Of a DNA stretch of 64,000 nt, positions 38,172 to 47,040 are shown piece by piece. The stretch covers positions 124,001 through 188,000 of the forward strand of contig VGVR01000001.1 in the NCBI GenBank assembly GCA_016873995.1. The letters run 5' to 3'. Numbering within the stretch: the first letter of the stretch is position 1; every line of letters begins with the position of its first letter. The stretch is from Gemmatimonadota bacterium. GTDB taxonomy: Bacteria; Gemmatimonadota; Gemmatimonadetes; Longimicrobiales; Gaopeijiaceae. A program made the translations under genes and the position numbers. Under the pieces are notes generated by a model. It saw only the letters and a program-made list of their open reading frames with translations. It was not told the origin of the DNA and did no database searches.

Positions 38172-41080
38172 CAGGCCTCCTGGATCATCTCTCTGGCGGT
38201 CCGGCGGAACGTCCACCGGCCCAAGCCCCACGCCGCGCCGCCCACGGCGGCGAGAACCAATACCAGAACGCCGAGGGTCGCGGGGGAAATCACGAGATGC
38301 GTGGGCAGGAGCCCCACCACCGATTCCATGGCGCGGAGCCGCCACACGTAGCTCGCCAGTCCGTACCCCGCGACCAGCGCAACACACGCGCCGATCGTCA
38401 ACCCGAGTAGCGCAGGGGCGAGCACGAGCGCAGTCACGAAGCGCCTGACGTGCCCCGATGAAGCCCCCCTGATACGCATCAACGCGAGCGTGCGCCGGTC
38501 CTCCGCGTAGTTGACGAGCGCGATCGCGAGCATGGACACCAGCGCGAGGAGCACGCCGCCGAGCAGATAAAGGTTGAGGTTGACTCGGGCCAGGTATACG
38601 AACATGTCGCTCGCGACTCTGCGCGTTTCCTCGTCCAAGCTGCGCACCTCCAGGGGAGGCACCGGAAGGGCCCGGAGCATTCCGTCTCGAAACGCGGCGG
38701 ACCCGTCCTCTGCGCGCACGATGACGGTGACACGGGGAATCAGGGCCGTCATGCGCGCCAGCTGCGCGTCCTCCGCCGCCCCCACCACGTAGGCGTTGCC
38801 CCGGAAGAGCGTGTTCAGGAAGTCGATTCTCGCGTCGACCAAGCCCTCCCGATCAGTGACGGAGCGCATGGGCATGCCCGCGAGGAACGCCAGCGTCCCC
38901 GCCACTGGGGCATCGACGCTCCCCATCGCTCCATCGAGCCCCAGCGGCAGCACCGACCCCGGTGAGAGCTCCCAGAACTCGCCCACGGCGGGCGAGACCG
39001 CAACGGAGCCGGCGCCCAGCGCGCCGACGATATCGCCGTACGCCGCGCCGATTCCGAGCGCCGGCTCCGAATAGGCGAAGCGCAGGTACCGATCGGGCTC
39101 CTCGATCAGATAGAGAGGCACTCCGCGAAGCCCGTATCCCGGCAGGTAGAGGTCCTGCAGGATGACCTCGGGCATGGTGAGCACCGCGGACACGCCCGGC
39201 AAGTCCTCCAGGGCCCCCGTCAGGCGCTCCGTCCCGGGACGCAGCGCTGCCAGGCCTTCGCCCAGAGAGCGCGTTGCGTCGCCCACGGGTCCGAGCTCAG
39301 GGGCGTTGAACGTGAGCTGCCACTCGCCACCCACACCGACCCGGGCACCGCGCACCGCTCGGTCCTGGAACGAGGGGGCGGTTACGGTCGGATAGAGCGA
39401 GACGCTCGCCATGAACGCGACCGTCAGCAGAAACAGGACAGTCCGATGAGGCTTGGTCGCGATGTGGCGCACGGCGAGGGGGCCGAGAGGGCCGCCGATC
39501 GGAATCACGACGGGCTCGAGTAGGCCGCGGATCCACCGCCGCCGCGACACGACTAGGCACCCGACGCCGTACACGAACAGCGGGAGCCCCGCGAAATCCA
39601 ATGCGCGGTCCGCGGCCCACGCAAGAGAGGACGTCGAGCGCGACGACCAGGAGAACCCCCAGATCCAGCTCGAGAGCGTGTAAGCCCCCAGTAGTGTCGC
39701 GAGTAGCTCGAGCGGACCGAAGCGCACATCCGTTCGCGCCTGCTCACTCGAGGCAACGCGCCGAGACGCCTCCAGGGGTGAGATGGTCGTCGCGTAGCGG
39801 ACGAGCCGTCGCCCGACGACCAGCGCCATGACCAGGCTCACGAGCAGGAACCCGAGCGACATCAGGAGGTCGCGCGGCTCGGTCAGGAGCCCGGGAGGCA
39901 TTCGGCCACGGCCGTAGATGAGCGCGGGGGCGGCGGTACCGGTCACGATCCCGAGCGATCCGCCCACCAGTCCGCCCACCCCGACGGCGATCAAAAAGGC
40001 GCGGCCGAGCGCCCGGCCCGGCACGCCCCGGAGACGGAGGAGGCCGAGCGTCCTCCGCTCGTTCAGCATGAGTAGGCCCGCCAGGTTCGCTTGGAAGATC
40101 CAGGCCAGAGAGAGAAGCGGGAGCGCGATGAGTAGCGACAGCAACCCGATGAGCTCGGCGACGGCGCTCATGCGCTCGAGGAGCACGAGCACGGTGCTGT
40201 CCACGACCACATCACCCGCCGCGCTCCCGACGGCTTCGAGCGCTCGCTCGCGCACGGACCGGAATCGCTCCAGTGAGCCCCCGAGGTCCCACCCCGAGAC
40301 GAGCGCTGCGCGGTCGACCCTGGCGAGATAGGCGATCTCTGGCAGGTACTCGCCCGGGAGGTACTCGGAGTTTCCGCGCACCACGGTGAGGCTGTCGGGC
40401 GGAAGGTGCCCACGAGCACCCAGATCGAAGCCACGCAGGATGTCCTCTCGGAACGGTGTCATCAGGATGGCCGCAATCGCGGGCGTCATGGTCACCGATC
40501 CGGTCTGCTCCATGAACCACCGATTGAGCTCACCGGCCTCGAGGCGGGTTACCGCCGCCAACTCGGTGGAGAAGAGCGTGACCGTGCTGTCGCCGACCGT
40601 CGCCGCGAGCCTGAAGTCGCGGGCGCCCTGGAGCGAAAGGAACGCGGCGCCCATCGCGCTCTCCGGACCCACGAGCGCCAGTACCGCGGACTCACCCGCT
40701 ACCGCATTGCGCAACTCCGGCGGTAGGAGGCTCGCGTCGGAGGCCGAGAGCACGCAGAGCCAGGGTGTCGCGAACGGCTCCCCGTCCACCAGCATCGACA
40801 CGTCGGGCGAGAACGCCGCTCGGAGGAATGCGAGCTCCTCCACCTGCTGCACGCCTTCCAGCGACCCGAGTCGCGCGGCCACGCCGGGGTTCGCCCCCCC
40901 GGACTGGTCATAGACGACCAGGTCCCATGGGGTTCTAGCGAGCTGATCATCGACGTAGAGGCTCAGCGCATGGCGAGACGTGACGTCGACCGCCGCCAGC
41001 AGCCCGGCGACGAGGAAGGTGACCACGCCGAACGCGAACAGCGCTCGCACCCCGACCACCTTGAGGAGACGCCAGGTCAC
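38171..41080 (-). CDS. Large FtsX-type ABC permease
   Basis: 969 residues from a GTG at 41080. Two FtsX-like halves: an N-terminal helix (RALFAFGVVTFLVAGLLAAV), a large extracytoplasmic domain, a block of helices around residues 320-450 (LIGLLSLLIALPLLSLAWIF), a central pair near 500-600, a second extracytoplasmic domain, and a C-terminal three-helix FtsX domain (NLYLLGGVLLALVSMLAIAL). This is the plan of MacB/LolCE-like mechanotransmission exporters with both halves fused. Substrate unknown. The Ig-like/cytochrome cluster upstream ends at a hairpin, so it is probably a separate unit. Confidence 0.88.
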   Translation of the reverse strand: MTWRLLKVVGVRALFAFGVVTFLVAGLLAAVDVTSRHALSLYVDDQLARTPWDLVVYDQSGGANPGVAARLGSLEGVQQVEELAFLRAAFSPDVSMLVDGEPFATPWLCVLSASDASLLPPELRNAVAGESAVLALVGPESAMGAAFLSLQGARDFRLAATVGDSTVTLFSTELAAVTRLEAGELNRWFMEQTGSVTMTPAIAAILMTPFREDILRGFDLGARGHLPPDSLTVVRGNSEYLPGEYLPEIAYLARVDRAALVSGWDLGGSLERFRSVRERALEAVGSAAGDVVVDSTVLVLLERMSAVAELIGLLSLLIALPLLSLAWIFQANLAGLLMLNERRTLGLLRLRGVPGRALGRAFLIAVGVGGLVGGSLGIVTGTAAPALIYGRGRMPPGLLTEPRDLLMSLGFLLVSLVMALVVGRRLVRYATTISPLEASRRVASSEQARTDVRFGPLELLATLLGAYTLSSWIWGFSWSSRSTSSLAWAADRALDFAGLPLFVYGVGCLVVSRRRWIRGLLEPVVIPIGGPLGPLAVRHIATKPHRTVLFLLTVAFMASVSLYPTVTAPSFQDRAVRGARVGVGGEWQLTFNAPELGPVGDATRSLGEGLAALRPGTERLTGALEDLPGVSAVLTMPEVILQDLYLPGYGLRGVPLYLIEEPDRYLRFAYSEPALGIGAAYGDIVGALGAGSVAVSPAVGEFWELSPGSVLPLGLDGAMGSVDAPVAGTLAFLAGMPMRSVTDREGLVDARIDFLNTLFRGNAYVVGAAEDAQLARMTALIPRVTVIVRAEDGSAAFRDGMLRALPVPPLEVRSLDEETRRVASDMFVYLARVNLNLYLLGGVLLALVSMLAIALVNYAEDRRTLALMRIRGASSGHVRRFVTALVLAPALLGLTIGACVALVAGYGLASYVWRLRAMESVVGLLPTHLVISPATLGVLVLVLAAVGGAAWGLGRWTFRRTAREMIQEA

Positions 41081-41123
41081 CCGCTCATCCCGTGACGGAA
41101 GCCGCCGGCCACCGTGTGAGACG

Positions 41124-41153
41124 GGCCGCCCCGGCTCTCTCGCCGGGGCGGCC
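41124..41153 (-). terminator. 11-bp perfect hairpin between the aminopeptidase-T-like gene and the FtsX permease
   Basis: GGCCGCCCCGG (41124-41134) pairs with CCGGGGCGGCC (41143-41153) around CTCTCTCG. It lies 36 bases after the stop of the upstream gene and 44 bases before the permease start. No T-run follows, but it is the strongest stem in this region. Confidence 0.55.
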
Positions 41154-41188
41154 ACGTTCCGATCCGGCCGACGCCTCCCCGCTCAGAT

Positions 41189-42940
41189 TCAGTTGCGAGG
41201 CGGGTAGAAGTGCTCGTAGGTCCCGTTCAGGATCTTGTCGTTCACATCCCGGTGCGTCGGGTAGGGATCACGAGCGTAGTCCTCGAAGCGCCCCGGGGCG
41301 TTGATGCCAGGAACTTCGACGATCCAGTCGTCGGCCAGGATCTCGTCCGGATTCCCGTAACGCGACGCGAGCGCCCGCACTTCGGGATCGTCCAGGCTCG
41401 TCATTCTGCCGCCCCGGATGACGTCGACAGTTCGATTGCTCCCGCGAATGGAGAGCGTGTAGGTCGGGAAGTAGAGGTGCAGGTGGAGTCCGTGGTAGAA
41501 GGGGAGGTTGCGCTCCTCCGTGAACCTCTGCCACTCCTCCGAGCGGCGCGCACCGCCCGGGTCGTGCTCCATGCTCGCCCCGAGGCCGATGTGCAGGTAC
41601 CCCGACTTGAGCCGCTCGTTGACGGTCGTGACGGACATGTTGGGGTCGGGCGGCCGGAACCACTTCGGGTTCGTGCCGAGCGCGATCTCGTGCAGGTAAA
41701 AGAACCCAGGCTTGCCGTCGTAGTGCGGATATTGTGCGGTGTTGATCCCCGGATAGCAGCACAGGTGGGTTCGCGCCAGCTCGCCGTACGTCCCTCCCCC
41801 CTCCACCCGCGTGAGATAGCCCTCCTCGTAGTACATCTTGATGAGCGGATGGAAGCCCACGTGGTTCGTGGTGGCCGCGATCACGCCGCTCGGTGTGGCG
41901 ATCGGTGAGCGCGGAATCCAGGGCCCCGACATTGCGGGGTAGCTCACGATGCTGCGCGCGAAGCGGCCCGTGGCCATGTTCGGCCCGAGCATGTTGTGCC
42001 CGCGCTCGTACGCGCCGGACGCCCAACGCCTCGCCAGCTCGGGCGAGATGTCGTCGGAAAGGTCGGTGCCCTCGGGATCTGTCAGATGGAAGCGCGAGGC
42101 GAATGCGATCGCCTCGATGTTCTTTTCTTCCGTGAGCGTCCACACGTCGGCCGGATAGGCGGGGACGTTGCTGATGACCGTGAACCGGTCCCAGAACGCG
42201 GTGCCGCGCCATTTACTGGCGAAACGCCCCAGGTTACCCGCCTCCTGATACCACGTGCCCGCCGAATAGACGCCATCGACTTCGGGGTGCCGCTCGAGGT
42301 ACGCGATGATGACGTCGTTGCGGTCGCCCGTGAACCCGAGGTTCGGCGCCTCGTTCGCCGGATCGGGCTCGGGCTCCAACGACAGGTCCGGATAGACCTG
42401 CTGGAACAAATCCGGCCGCGCGGACCGCAGCCAGTTACGCGCCTTCCGTGGGTACGGTACGGTGCCAGGCACGGCGCCCTCGGTGTACCCCGCCTGCGTG
42501 ATGCTCATGCCGGGGACCCGAGAGCGTCGCGTGCACTCCTCCTCGGAGTGGGAGGCACGAGCCGTCGCGTAGTCCCACAAGATGGCCTCGCGCTCCCCGC
42601 GGATCATCACGACGGGCGTGATCTGCCGCTCCAGGAGCGCCCGGCGGATCGCCTCCAAGATGTGCGGGTTGTCGCACTCTCCAACGACGAGCACCACCGT
42701 CTCGCCCGCGGTGGACGTACCGAGGCCTCCGCCGAAGGCCGCAGCCCGGTTGCGCGCAGCCTGCCGAGCATACGGCATGACCTCCTCGACCGACGTGGGC
42801 GGGTTGAGCCCTACGGATGGGAAGCGCGGCGCAGGATATTGGCTCTGCTGCTCGAGCTTGCGGGCGAGGCCCGCGGTCACCGCCATGATCAGTACGCAGA
42901 GCGCGATCTTCGCGGCCGACAGCCAACTCAATCGAGTCAT
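41189..42940 (-). CDS. Secreted aminopeptidase-T (M29)-like protein
   Basis: 583 residues with an N-terminal signal or anchor helix (WLSAAKIALCVLIMAVTAGL). The N-terminal half has a Rossmann-like segment (GETVVLVVGECDNPHILEAI). The C-terminal half resembles the metal-binding blocks of M29 aminopeptidases: LHEIALGTNPKW, then SGYLHIGLGASMEHDPGG, then YHGLHLHLYFPTYTL, matching the usual order Glu-LGIGTNP, xHIALG, HxD-like. Two adjacent cysteines (HLCCYPG) and many Trp/Pro residues suit an exported protein. No close named family was recognised, so the peptidase link is inference. Start at 42940 is two bases after the stop of the cytochrome/monooxygenase gene, so they are co-translated. Confidence 0.5.
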   Translation of the reverse strand: MTRLSWLSAAKIALCVLIMAVTAGLARKLEQQSQYPAPRFPSVGLNPPTSVEEVMPYARQAARNRAAAFGGGLGTSTAGETVVLVVGECDNPHILEAIRRALLERQITPVVMIRGEREAILWDYATARASHSEEECTRRSRVPGMSITQAGYTEGAVPGTVPYPRKARNWLRSARPDLFQQVYPDLSLEPEPDPANEAPNLGFTGDRNDVIIAYLERHPEVDGVYSAGTWYQEAGNLGRFASKWRGTAFWDRFTVISNVPAYPADVWTLTEEKNIEAIAFASRFHLTDPEGTDLSDDISPELARRWASGAYERGHNMLGPNMATGRFARSIVSYPAMSGPWIPRSPIATPSGVIAATTNHVGFHPLIKMYYEEGYLTRVEGGGTYGELARTHLCCYPGINTAQYPHYDGKPGFFYLHEIALGTNPKWFRPPDPNMSVTTVNERLKSGYLHIGLGASMEHDPGGARRSEEWQRFTEERNLPFYHGLHLHLYFPTYTLSIRGSNRTVDVIRGGRMTSLDDPEVRALASRYGNPDEILADDWIVEVPGINAPGRFEDYARDPYPTHRDVNDKILNGTYEHFYPPRN

Positions 42941-42942
42941 TG

Positions 42943-44334
42943 TTACCTCCTCACGTCACGGACATCGAGTTGGGCGACGGGGCGGCCGCGCTCACTCAAT
43001 AGGCGCTCGTACTCTGCTTCGGTCAGGGACGTCATCCCGACCCACACGTTCGACATCTCGTGCACGCCGGCGCGGCCGAACACGACCCACTGATCGGGAT
43101 CTGGGTTGAGCGGGTTCTTGTCGGTGTTGTCGAAGACGGACGTGAACAGCAGCATGGTTCCTGCGGGCAGGAGCGGCCTCGCGTGGTCCGCGAACTGGTA
43201 TCCGATCTGCCAGTTGTGGCGGTAGTTGTTGGTCTTGATGAGCGTCTCCCGGCGGCCATCCGGGAAGATGGCCTCCATCGACATCTCCTTGCCGCGCGCG
43301 TGCAGGTGGGGCCGGAAGCTGTAGACCACCGTGGGCTCCTGGAGGACGGTGATGCCCTGGAGCACACGGTACCCTCGCGGCGGAATCACGATGTCGGCGC
43401 CACGCGACAACGCTCCCCTCCCTGCGAGCCCGCCGAGGCGGTCGATGTTGAAGAGCCTCTCACCCCCCGTCACGATTTCGGGCACGTACCCCCGAGGATA
43501 GAACCACACACCGGCCTCGACGACGTCGTCGAGAACCGGTTCATCCGAGGCGAAGGGCGCGTAGTGGAGGTTCCAGTGGATGCTTGCTTCGCCCGCGGGC
43601 ACGAGGACCCCCATCCCATCGGGGAAGACCTGGTAAACCTTCCCCGATCCGTAGTCGGCGAGCTGGGCTCCGCGGCTCCCCTCCTGGACCAGATTCGCGT
43701 GCCCGTGATGGACGACTCTCCAACCCCCCGGGGTCGACGGCTTGAACTCGTACGCCCGAATGTACCTCGACTCGTCGAGCCCCTCGAAGTGGACCTCTGG
43801 CATCCACCACTGGTCCTGGCTCTCCGGGAGCACGTCGTAGGGCGTAGAGCGCACGATGAGGTCCGGGGGACCGAACTCCTCCGCGAGCTGCCAGACATCG
43901 CCCGTGGGAAAGCGGGGCGCGGGAGGGAGGTCTGCCGGGTTACCCTCGGGGGCGCCAGCGTCGACCCACGCCACGACCGTGGCGATCTCGTCTTCGGTGA
44001 GCGAGACGTCGTTCGCGTACTCCTGGATGCCGATCGTGCGGTCGAGATGCCACGGGGGCATGAGACGGCTCTCCACCTGCGTGCGGATTCGGGTCGCATA
44101 CCGGCGTGCCGCCTCGTAGTTGAGGAGCGACATAGGCGCCATCCCGCCCGGGCGATGGCAGTCCGCGCAGCTCTCGAAGAAAATGGGCGCGACGTCCACC
44201 GCGAACGTCGGGGATGCCTCGCCGGTTCGGCGCTGCTGCGCGGCGGCGTCTCCCTGAGCGAGGGCAGTCAACACCAGGGCGCTCACGCTGACTAAGGCGC
44301 GGACCGGCGCCCTCACAATACGTCCATTCGTCAT
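42943..44334 (-). CDS. Periplasmic c-type cytochrome fused to a PHM-like copper monooxygenase
   Basis: 463 residues. Signal peptide (ALVSVSALVLTALAQGDAAA). A cytochrome c domain at residues 43-135 has the heme site CADCH (Cys56, Cys59, His60) and Met ligand candidates in RPGGMAPMSLLNYE. The rest has the two-domain copper monooxygenase fold of peptidylglycine hydroxylating enzymes: CuH ligands His209-His210 (VVHHGH) and His257 (WNLHYAP), CuM ligands His343 and His345 (RPHLHARGKEM) and Met427 (GVHEMSNVW). All expected ligands are present. The enzyme would hydroxylate an unknown substrate with electrons delivered through its own heme instead of ascorbate. It sits between an Ig-like exported protein and the aminopeptidase-T-like protein. 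Confidence 0.85.
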   Translation of the reverse strand: MTNGRIVRAPVRALVSVSALVLTALAQGDAAAQQRRTGEASPTFAVDVAPIFFESCADCHRPGGMAPMSLLNYEAARRYATRIRTQVESRLMPPWHLDRTIGIQEYANDVSLTEDEIATVVAWVDAGAPEGNPADLPPAPRFPTGDVWQLAEEFGPPDLIVRSTPYDVLPESQDQWWMPEVHFEGLDESRYIRAYEFKPSTPGGWRVVHHGHANLVQEGSRGAQLADYGSGKVYQVFPDGMGVLVPAGEASIHWNLHYAPFASDEPVLDDVVEAGVWFYPRGYVPEIVTGGERLFNIDRLGGLAGRGALSRGADIVIPPRGYRVLQGITVLQEPTVVYSFRPHLHARGKEMSMEAIFPDGRRETLIKTNNYRHNWQIGYQFADHARPLLPAGTMLLFTSVFDNTDKNPLNPDPDQWVVFGRAGVHEMSNVWVGMTSLTEAEYERLLSERGRPVAQLDVRDVRR

Positions 44335-44367
44335 CGCTTCTCCTCTCCTTGTCGGGCGGTGAGCTCC

Positions 44368-45228
44368 TTAGGACTCCTCCACCGTGACCCGCACCCAAAC
44401 GTTGGTCCAACAGCACATGAACTCGAGGTCGTCGACTGTGTCGATGGCCTGGATCAAGAGCACGTACTCGCCGGCGCGGCTGAACGTCGCCGTCGTGGTG
44501 GCCGTCCCACTCGTCCCCTCCACGGTCGACTCCGAGACAGAGAACGTCACCGCCCCGGCCCCCTGATGATGGAACCACCCGAGCCACGTTCGCCCGCTAG
44601 GGTGTTCTGCCGAAACCTCGAGGGGGAGCGGCGTACCCACCTTCGCCCGCAGGGGCCCGACGGTCGCGCCGTTTCGGCCCTGCACGGTGGTCCCTCCGTT
44701 GCCGATCCGGAGTCGGGGCGCCACCGCGCCCCTGCCGTCGGAGCGCGGCTCGTCGATCACGTAGGTCGGAAGCACGTGCCCCGGATTCGAAATCGTCTCT
44801 CCATGAGCGCGCACTGTCCATCTTATACGCCGCTCACCGAAGTCCGCGGGCACTCGCACAATGAACACGCAGTATTGTCTGCGGTAGCGCGCCTTCGGGT
44901 CGGTCCGGTCGAGGCTCTCAGGAGCCGGAGCGAAGTGCGTGGGCTGGAGCCCGTCGAACGCCGCGGGCTCGATGAGGTTGTCGGGCCCGAGAGGCACATC
45001 CAGAGCCTCCTCGAGATTCAGGTTCTTGTAGCCGAAGCAAAGGCTCCGGGTGCCGTCCGGGTTGGGGTACCAGCCGTCGAAGATGGGGATGACAGGCTGA
45101 CCCCTGGCCCGCAGGGAGAACTCATTGAACGGCTGCTCCGCGAGGGGGATCTGCTGGGCGACGCCGGAAGTCGGGAGCACGAGCCAGGCGGAAAGCCCGA
45201 GAATGGCTGCACTCAGGCCGCACCACAC
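44368..45228 (-). CDS. Exported beta-sandwich protein of the copper-monooxygenase cluster
   Basis: 286 residues from the GTG at 45228. Exported (LSAAILGLSAWLVLPTSGVA, cleavage after Ala before QQIPLAEQ). The first domain holds FDGWYPNPDGTRSLCFGYKN and NLEEALDVPLGPDNLIEP; the second is an Ig-like beta domain (TTTATFSRAGEYVLLIQAID) ending with paired cysteines (FMCCWTN). The family is a recurrent partner of cytochrome/PHM-like genes but has no known function. The true start is doubtful. A perfect AGGAGG (45301-45296) is followed 7 bases later by AAG (45288), where an ATG would give a better signal peptide; no start codon is there now. The frame also stays open upstream to 45582. Confidence 0.6.
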   Translation of the reverse strand: MWCGLSAAILGLSAWLVLPTSGVAQQIPLAEQPFNEFSLRARGQPVIPIFDGWYPNPDGTRSLCFGYKNLNLEEALDVPLGPDNLIEPAAFDGLQPTHFAPAPESLDRTDPKARYRRQYCVFIVRVPADFGERRIRWTVRAHGETISNPGHVLPTYVIDEPRSDGRGAVAPRLRIGNGGTTVQGRNGATVGPLRAKVGTPLPLEVSAEHPSGRTWLGWFHHQGAGAVTFSVSESTVEGTSGTATTTATFSRAGEYVLLIQAIDTVDDLEFMCCWTNVWVRVTVEES

Positions 45229-45743
45229 CCCTGACGGCGTGGCTCTCGCCGTCTTGGAGCCCGCGTCCGCCTGGCGTCGGAAGAGCTTCGTGCTCCCTCC
45301 TGGGCAGGGCCGGCCGAAGGCTAGGAGATGTATTGGTTGGCAAGTTACGGGGGAGTCGAATGATCCCGCAAGGCAACGAATGGAGTCCTCTCCCGAGGCC
45401 CATTCGGGTACGGTCGCTATCGCGCTGCGGAGGAGCGTGCGGGTCTCGCCGGTCTGGAGATCGAAGACCGCGATCTTTTCCTCGTTCGGATCGCCGATGT
45501 GGATAACCTGTCCCATCCGAGCATTGACAGCTTTTCGGGGGCGGCGAGTCGGAGGTGTTGTGCCGACACCGGCGCGCCTCACCTGCGGGCACTGGCTGCG
45601 TCAGGCCGAGCGGCATCGCATCGATCCCATCGCGCGAGCCTCCGATGCCGCCGAACGCCCTCCTGAGCGAGCCCAGAGCGTCGCCGCACCCCCTCGTATC
45701 TTTGTCACGTTGCGATCACGTGGAATGGGAGGAGGGGGCGAGA
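45229..45743. other. 515-base gap with a remnant of a TolB-like repeat
   Basis: No intact gene. On the minus strand 45516-45400 encodes [20 protein letters not shown] followed by QTGETRTLL and ATVPEWA, a style typical of one TolB/WD40-like blade, open in frame into the next gene but without a start context. The remainder holds the orphan AGGAGG noted for the adjacent gene and, on the plus strand, AGGAGG (45730-45735) serving the DUF222 gene. Confidence 0.4.
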
Positions 45744-47040
45744 ATGGAGGACGCACGGCATGAGCGGATGGATCGGGTGCGGGTGCTCTACGCGGAGATC
45801 ACGGCGGCGACGCACTAGTTCCTGCGCGCGCTCGCAGAGTCGGACCGGCACCGGGACTGGGCCGAAGAGGGGTTCGCGTCGTGCGCCGAGTGGCTCGCCT
45901 GGTCGGTGGGCATTACGCGCAATACGGCCACCGAGAAAGTGCGCGCGGCGCACGCGCTCGAATCGCTGCCGCTCATCTCGGAGGCGATGTCCCGGGGCGA
46001 GATCTCGTTCAGCAAGGTGCGGGCGCTCACCCGCGTGGCGACGGCGGAGAACGAAGCTGAGCTGCTCGAGTTCGCGCGCGCGGGATCGACGGCGAGTCTG
46101 GAGCGGCTGGTGCGAGGGTGGAAGCTCCTCGGCCGCCACGACGAGCAGAAGCTGGAGCGGCTCCGTCATGCGAGCCGGTCGTTTTCCATCTTCCCGAACA
46201 ACGAGGGGATGTACCTGGCGCGCGGGTTGCTCACGCCCGAGGTCGCAGCAGTCTTGATGCGAGCGGTCGAGGCCGCGAGCGACGCTCTGTTTTCGAAGTC
46301 CGCCCAGGACGACGAGCAACCGGAGCCGGAGCAGCGACGCGCGGATGCGATGGGCCTCCTGGGCCGAGCGAGCGTTGGCCGCCGGGTTCGACAAGGATGC
46401 GGCACCGGTATCGGGCTCGCGGGCTGAACGGTATCAGGTGGTGCTGCACGTCGAGCCGCCGTCGCTCAGCGCGGACGGCGAGACCGGAATGTCCGAGATG
46501 GAGGACGGCACGCGAGTTTCAGCTGAAACTGCTCGGCGGCTCGCGTGTGACGCCGCGGTGGTCGAAGTCGAGAAGGGGCCGGATGGTTCGGTGCTGGACG
46601 TCGGAAGACGGACGAGGTCGGTGCCGCCCGCCCTACGTCGTGCCCTCGAAGCGCGCGACCGAGGATGTCGGTTCCCGGGGTGTGGGCTGCGCTTCACAGA
46701 CGCGCATCACATCGAGCACTGGGCCGACGGCGGGGCGACCTCGCTCAGGAATACCGTGCTGCTCTGCCGCAGACACCACCGGCTCGTGCACGAGGAGGGC
46801 TACCGCGTGTTCAGCGACGTGGAAGGGCGCATCGTCTTTTTCACGCCCCGCGGCAAGGCCCTCGCGGACGCGGGCCCGCCGATGCCGGTGGCCAGCGTCG
46901 CCGACATGCTCGAACGGAACCGCGAGCGCGGCGTTGCGCCCGACTGGCGGACGGGGCGACCTCGCTACCGGCGCGACGACGACGTGCCGATCGAGGTGGC
47001 GAGCGCGGCGCTGACCTCTACCGGCGCCGACGCTGCTTGA
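45744..47040 (+). pseudogene. DUF222/HNH endonuclease (13E12-type), interrupted by TAG and a frameshift
   Basis: The gene starts at an ATG (45744) with AGGAGG 9 bases upstream: MEDARHERMDRVRVLYAEIT. Codon 25 (45816-45818) is TAG, after which the same frame reads FLRALAESDRHRDWAEEGFA and the whole DUF222 domain (GITRNTATEKVRAAHALESL). A second break follows: QRRADAMGLL must change frame at GGG 46361-46363, where removing one G gives GLLAERALAAGF. The HNH domain is complete (RDRGCRFPGCGLRFTDAHHI, LLCRRHHRLVHEEGY). Such genes are often multi-copy and mobile-like. Two lesions argue that this copy is dead. Its 3' end overlaps the convergent methyltransferase by 23 bases. Confidence 0.8.

Noticed and set aside
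45744-47040. Insertion sequence or homing element at the HNH gene
   Set aside because: No terminal inverted repeats, target duplication, transposase or intron structure were found; DUF222-HNH genes stand alone.
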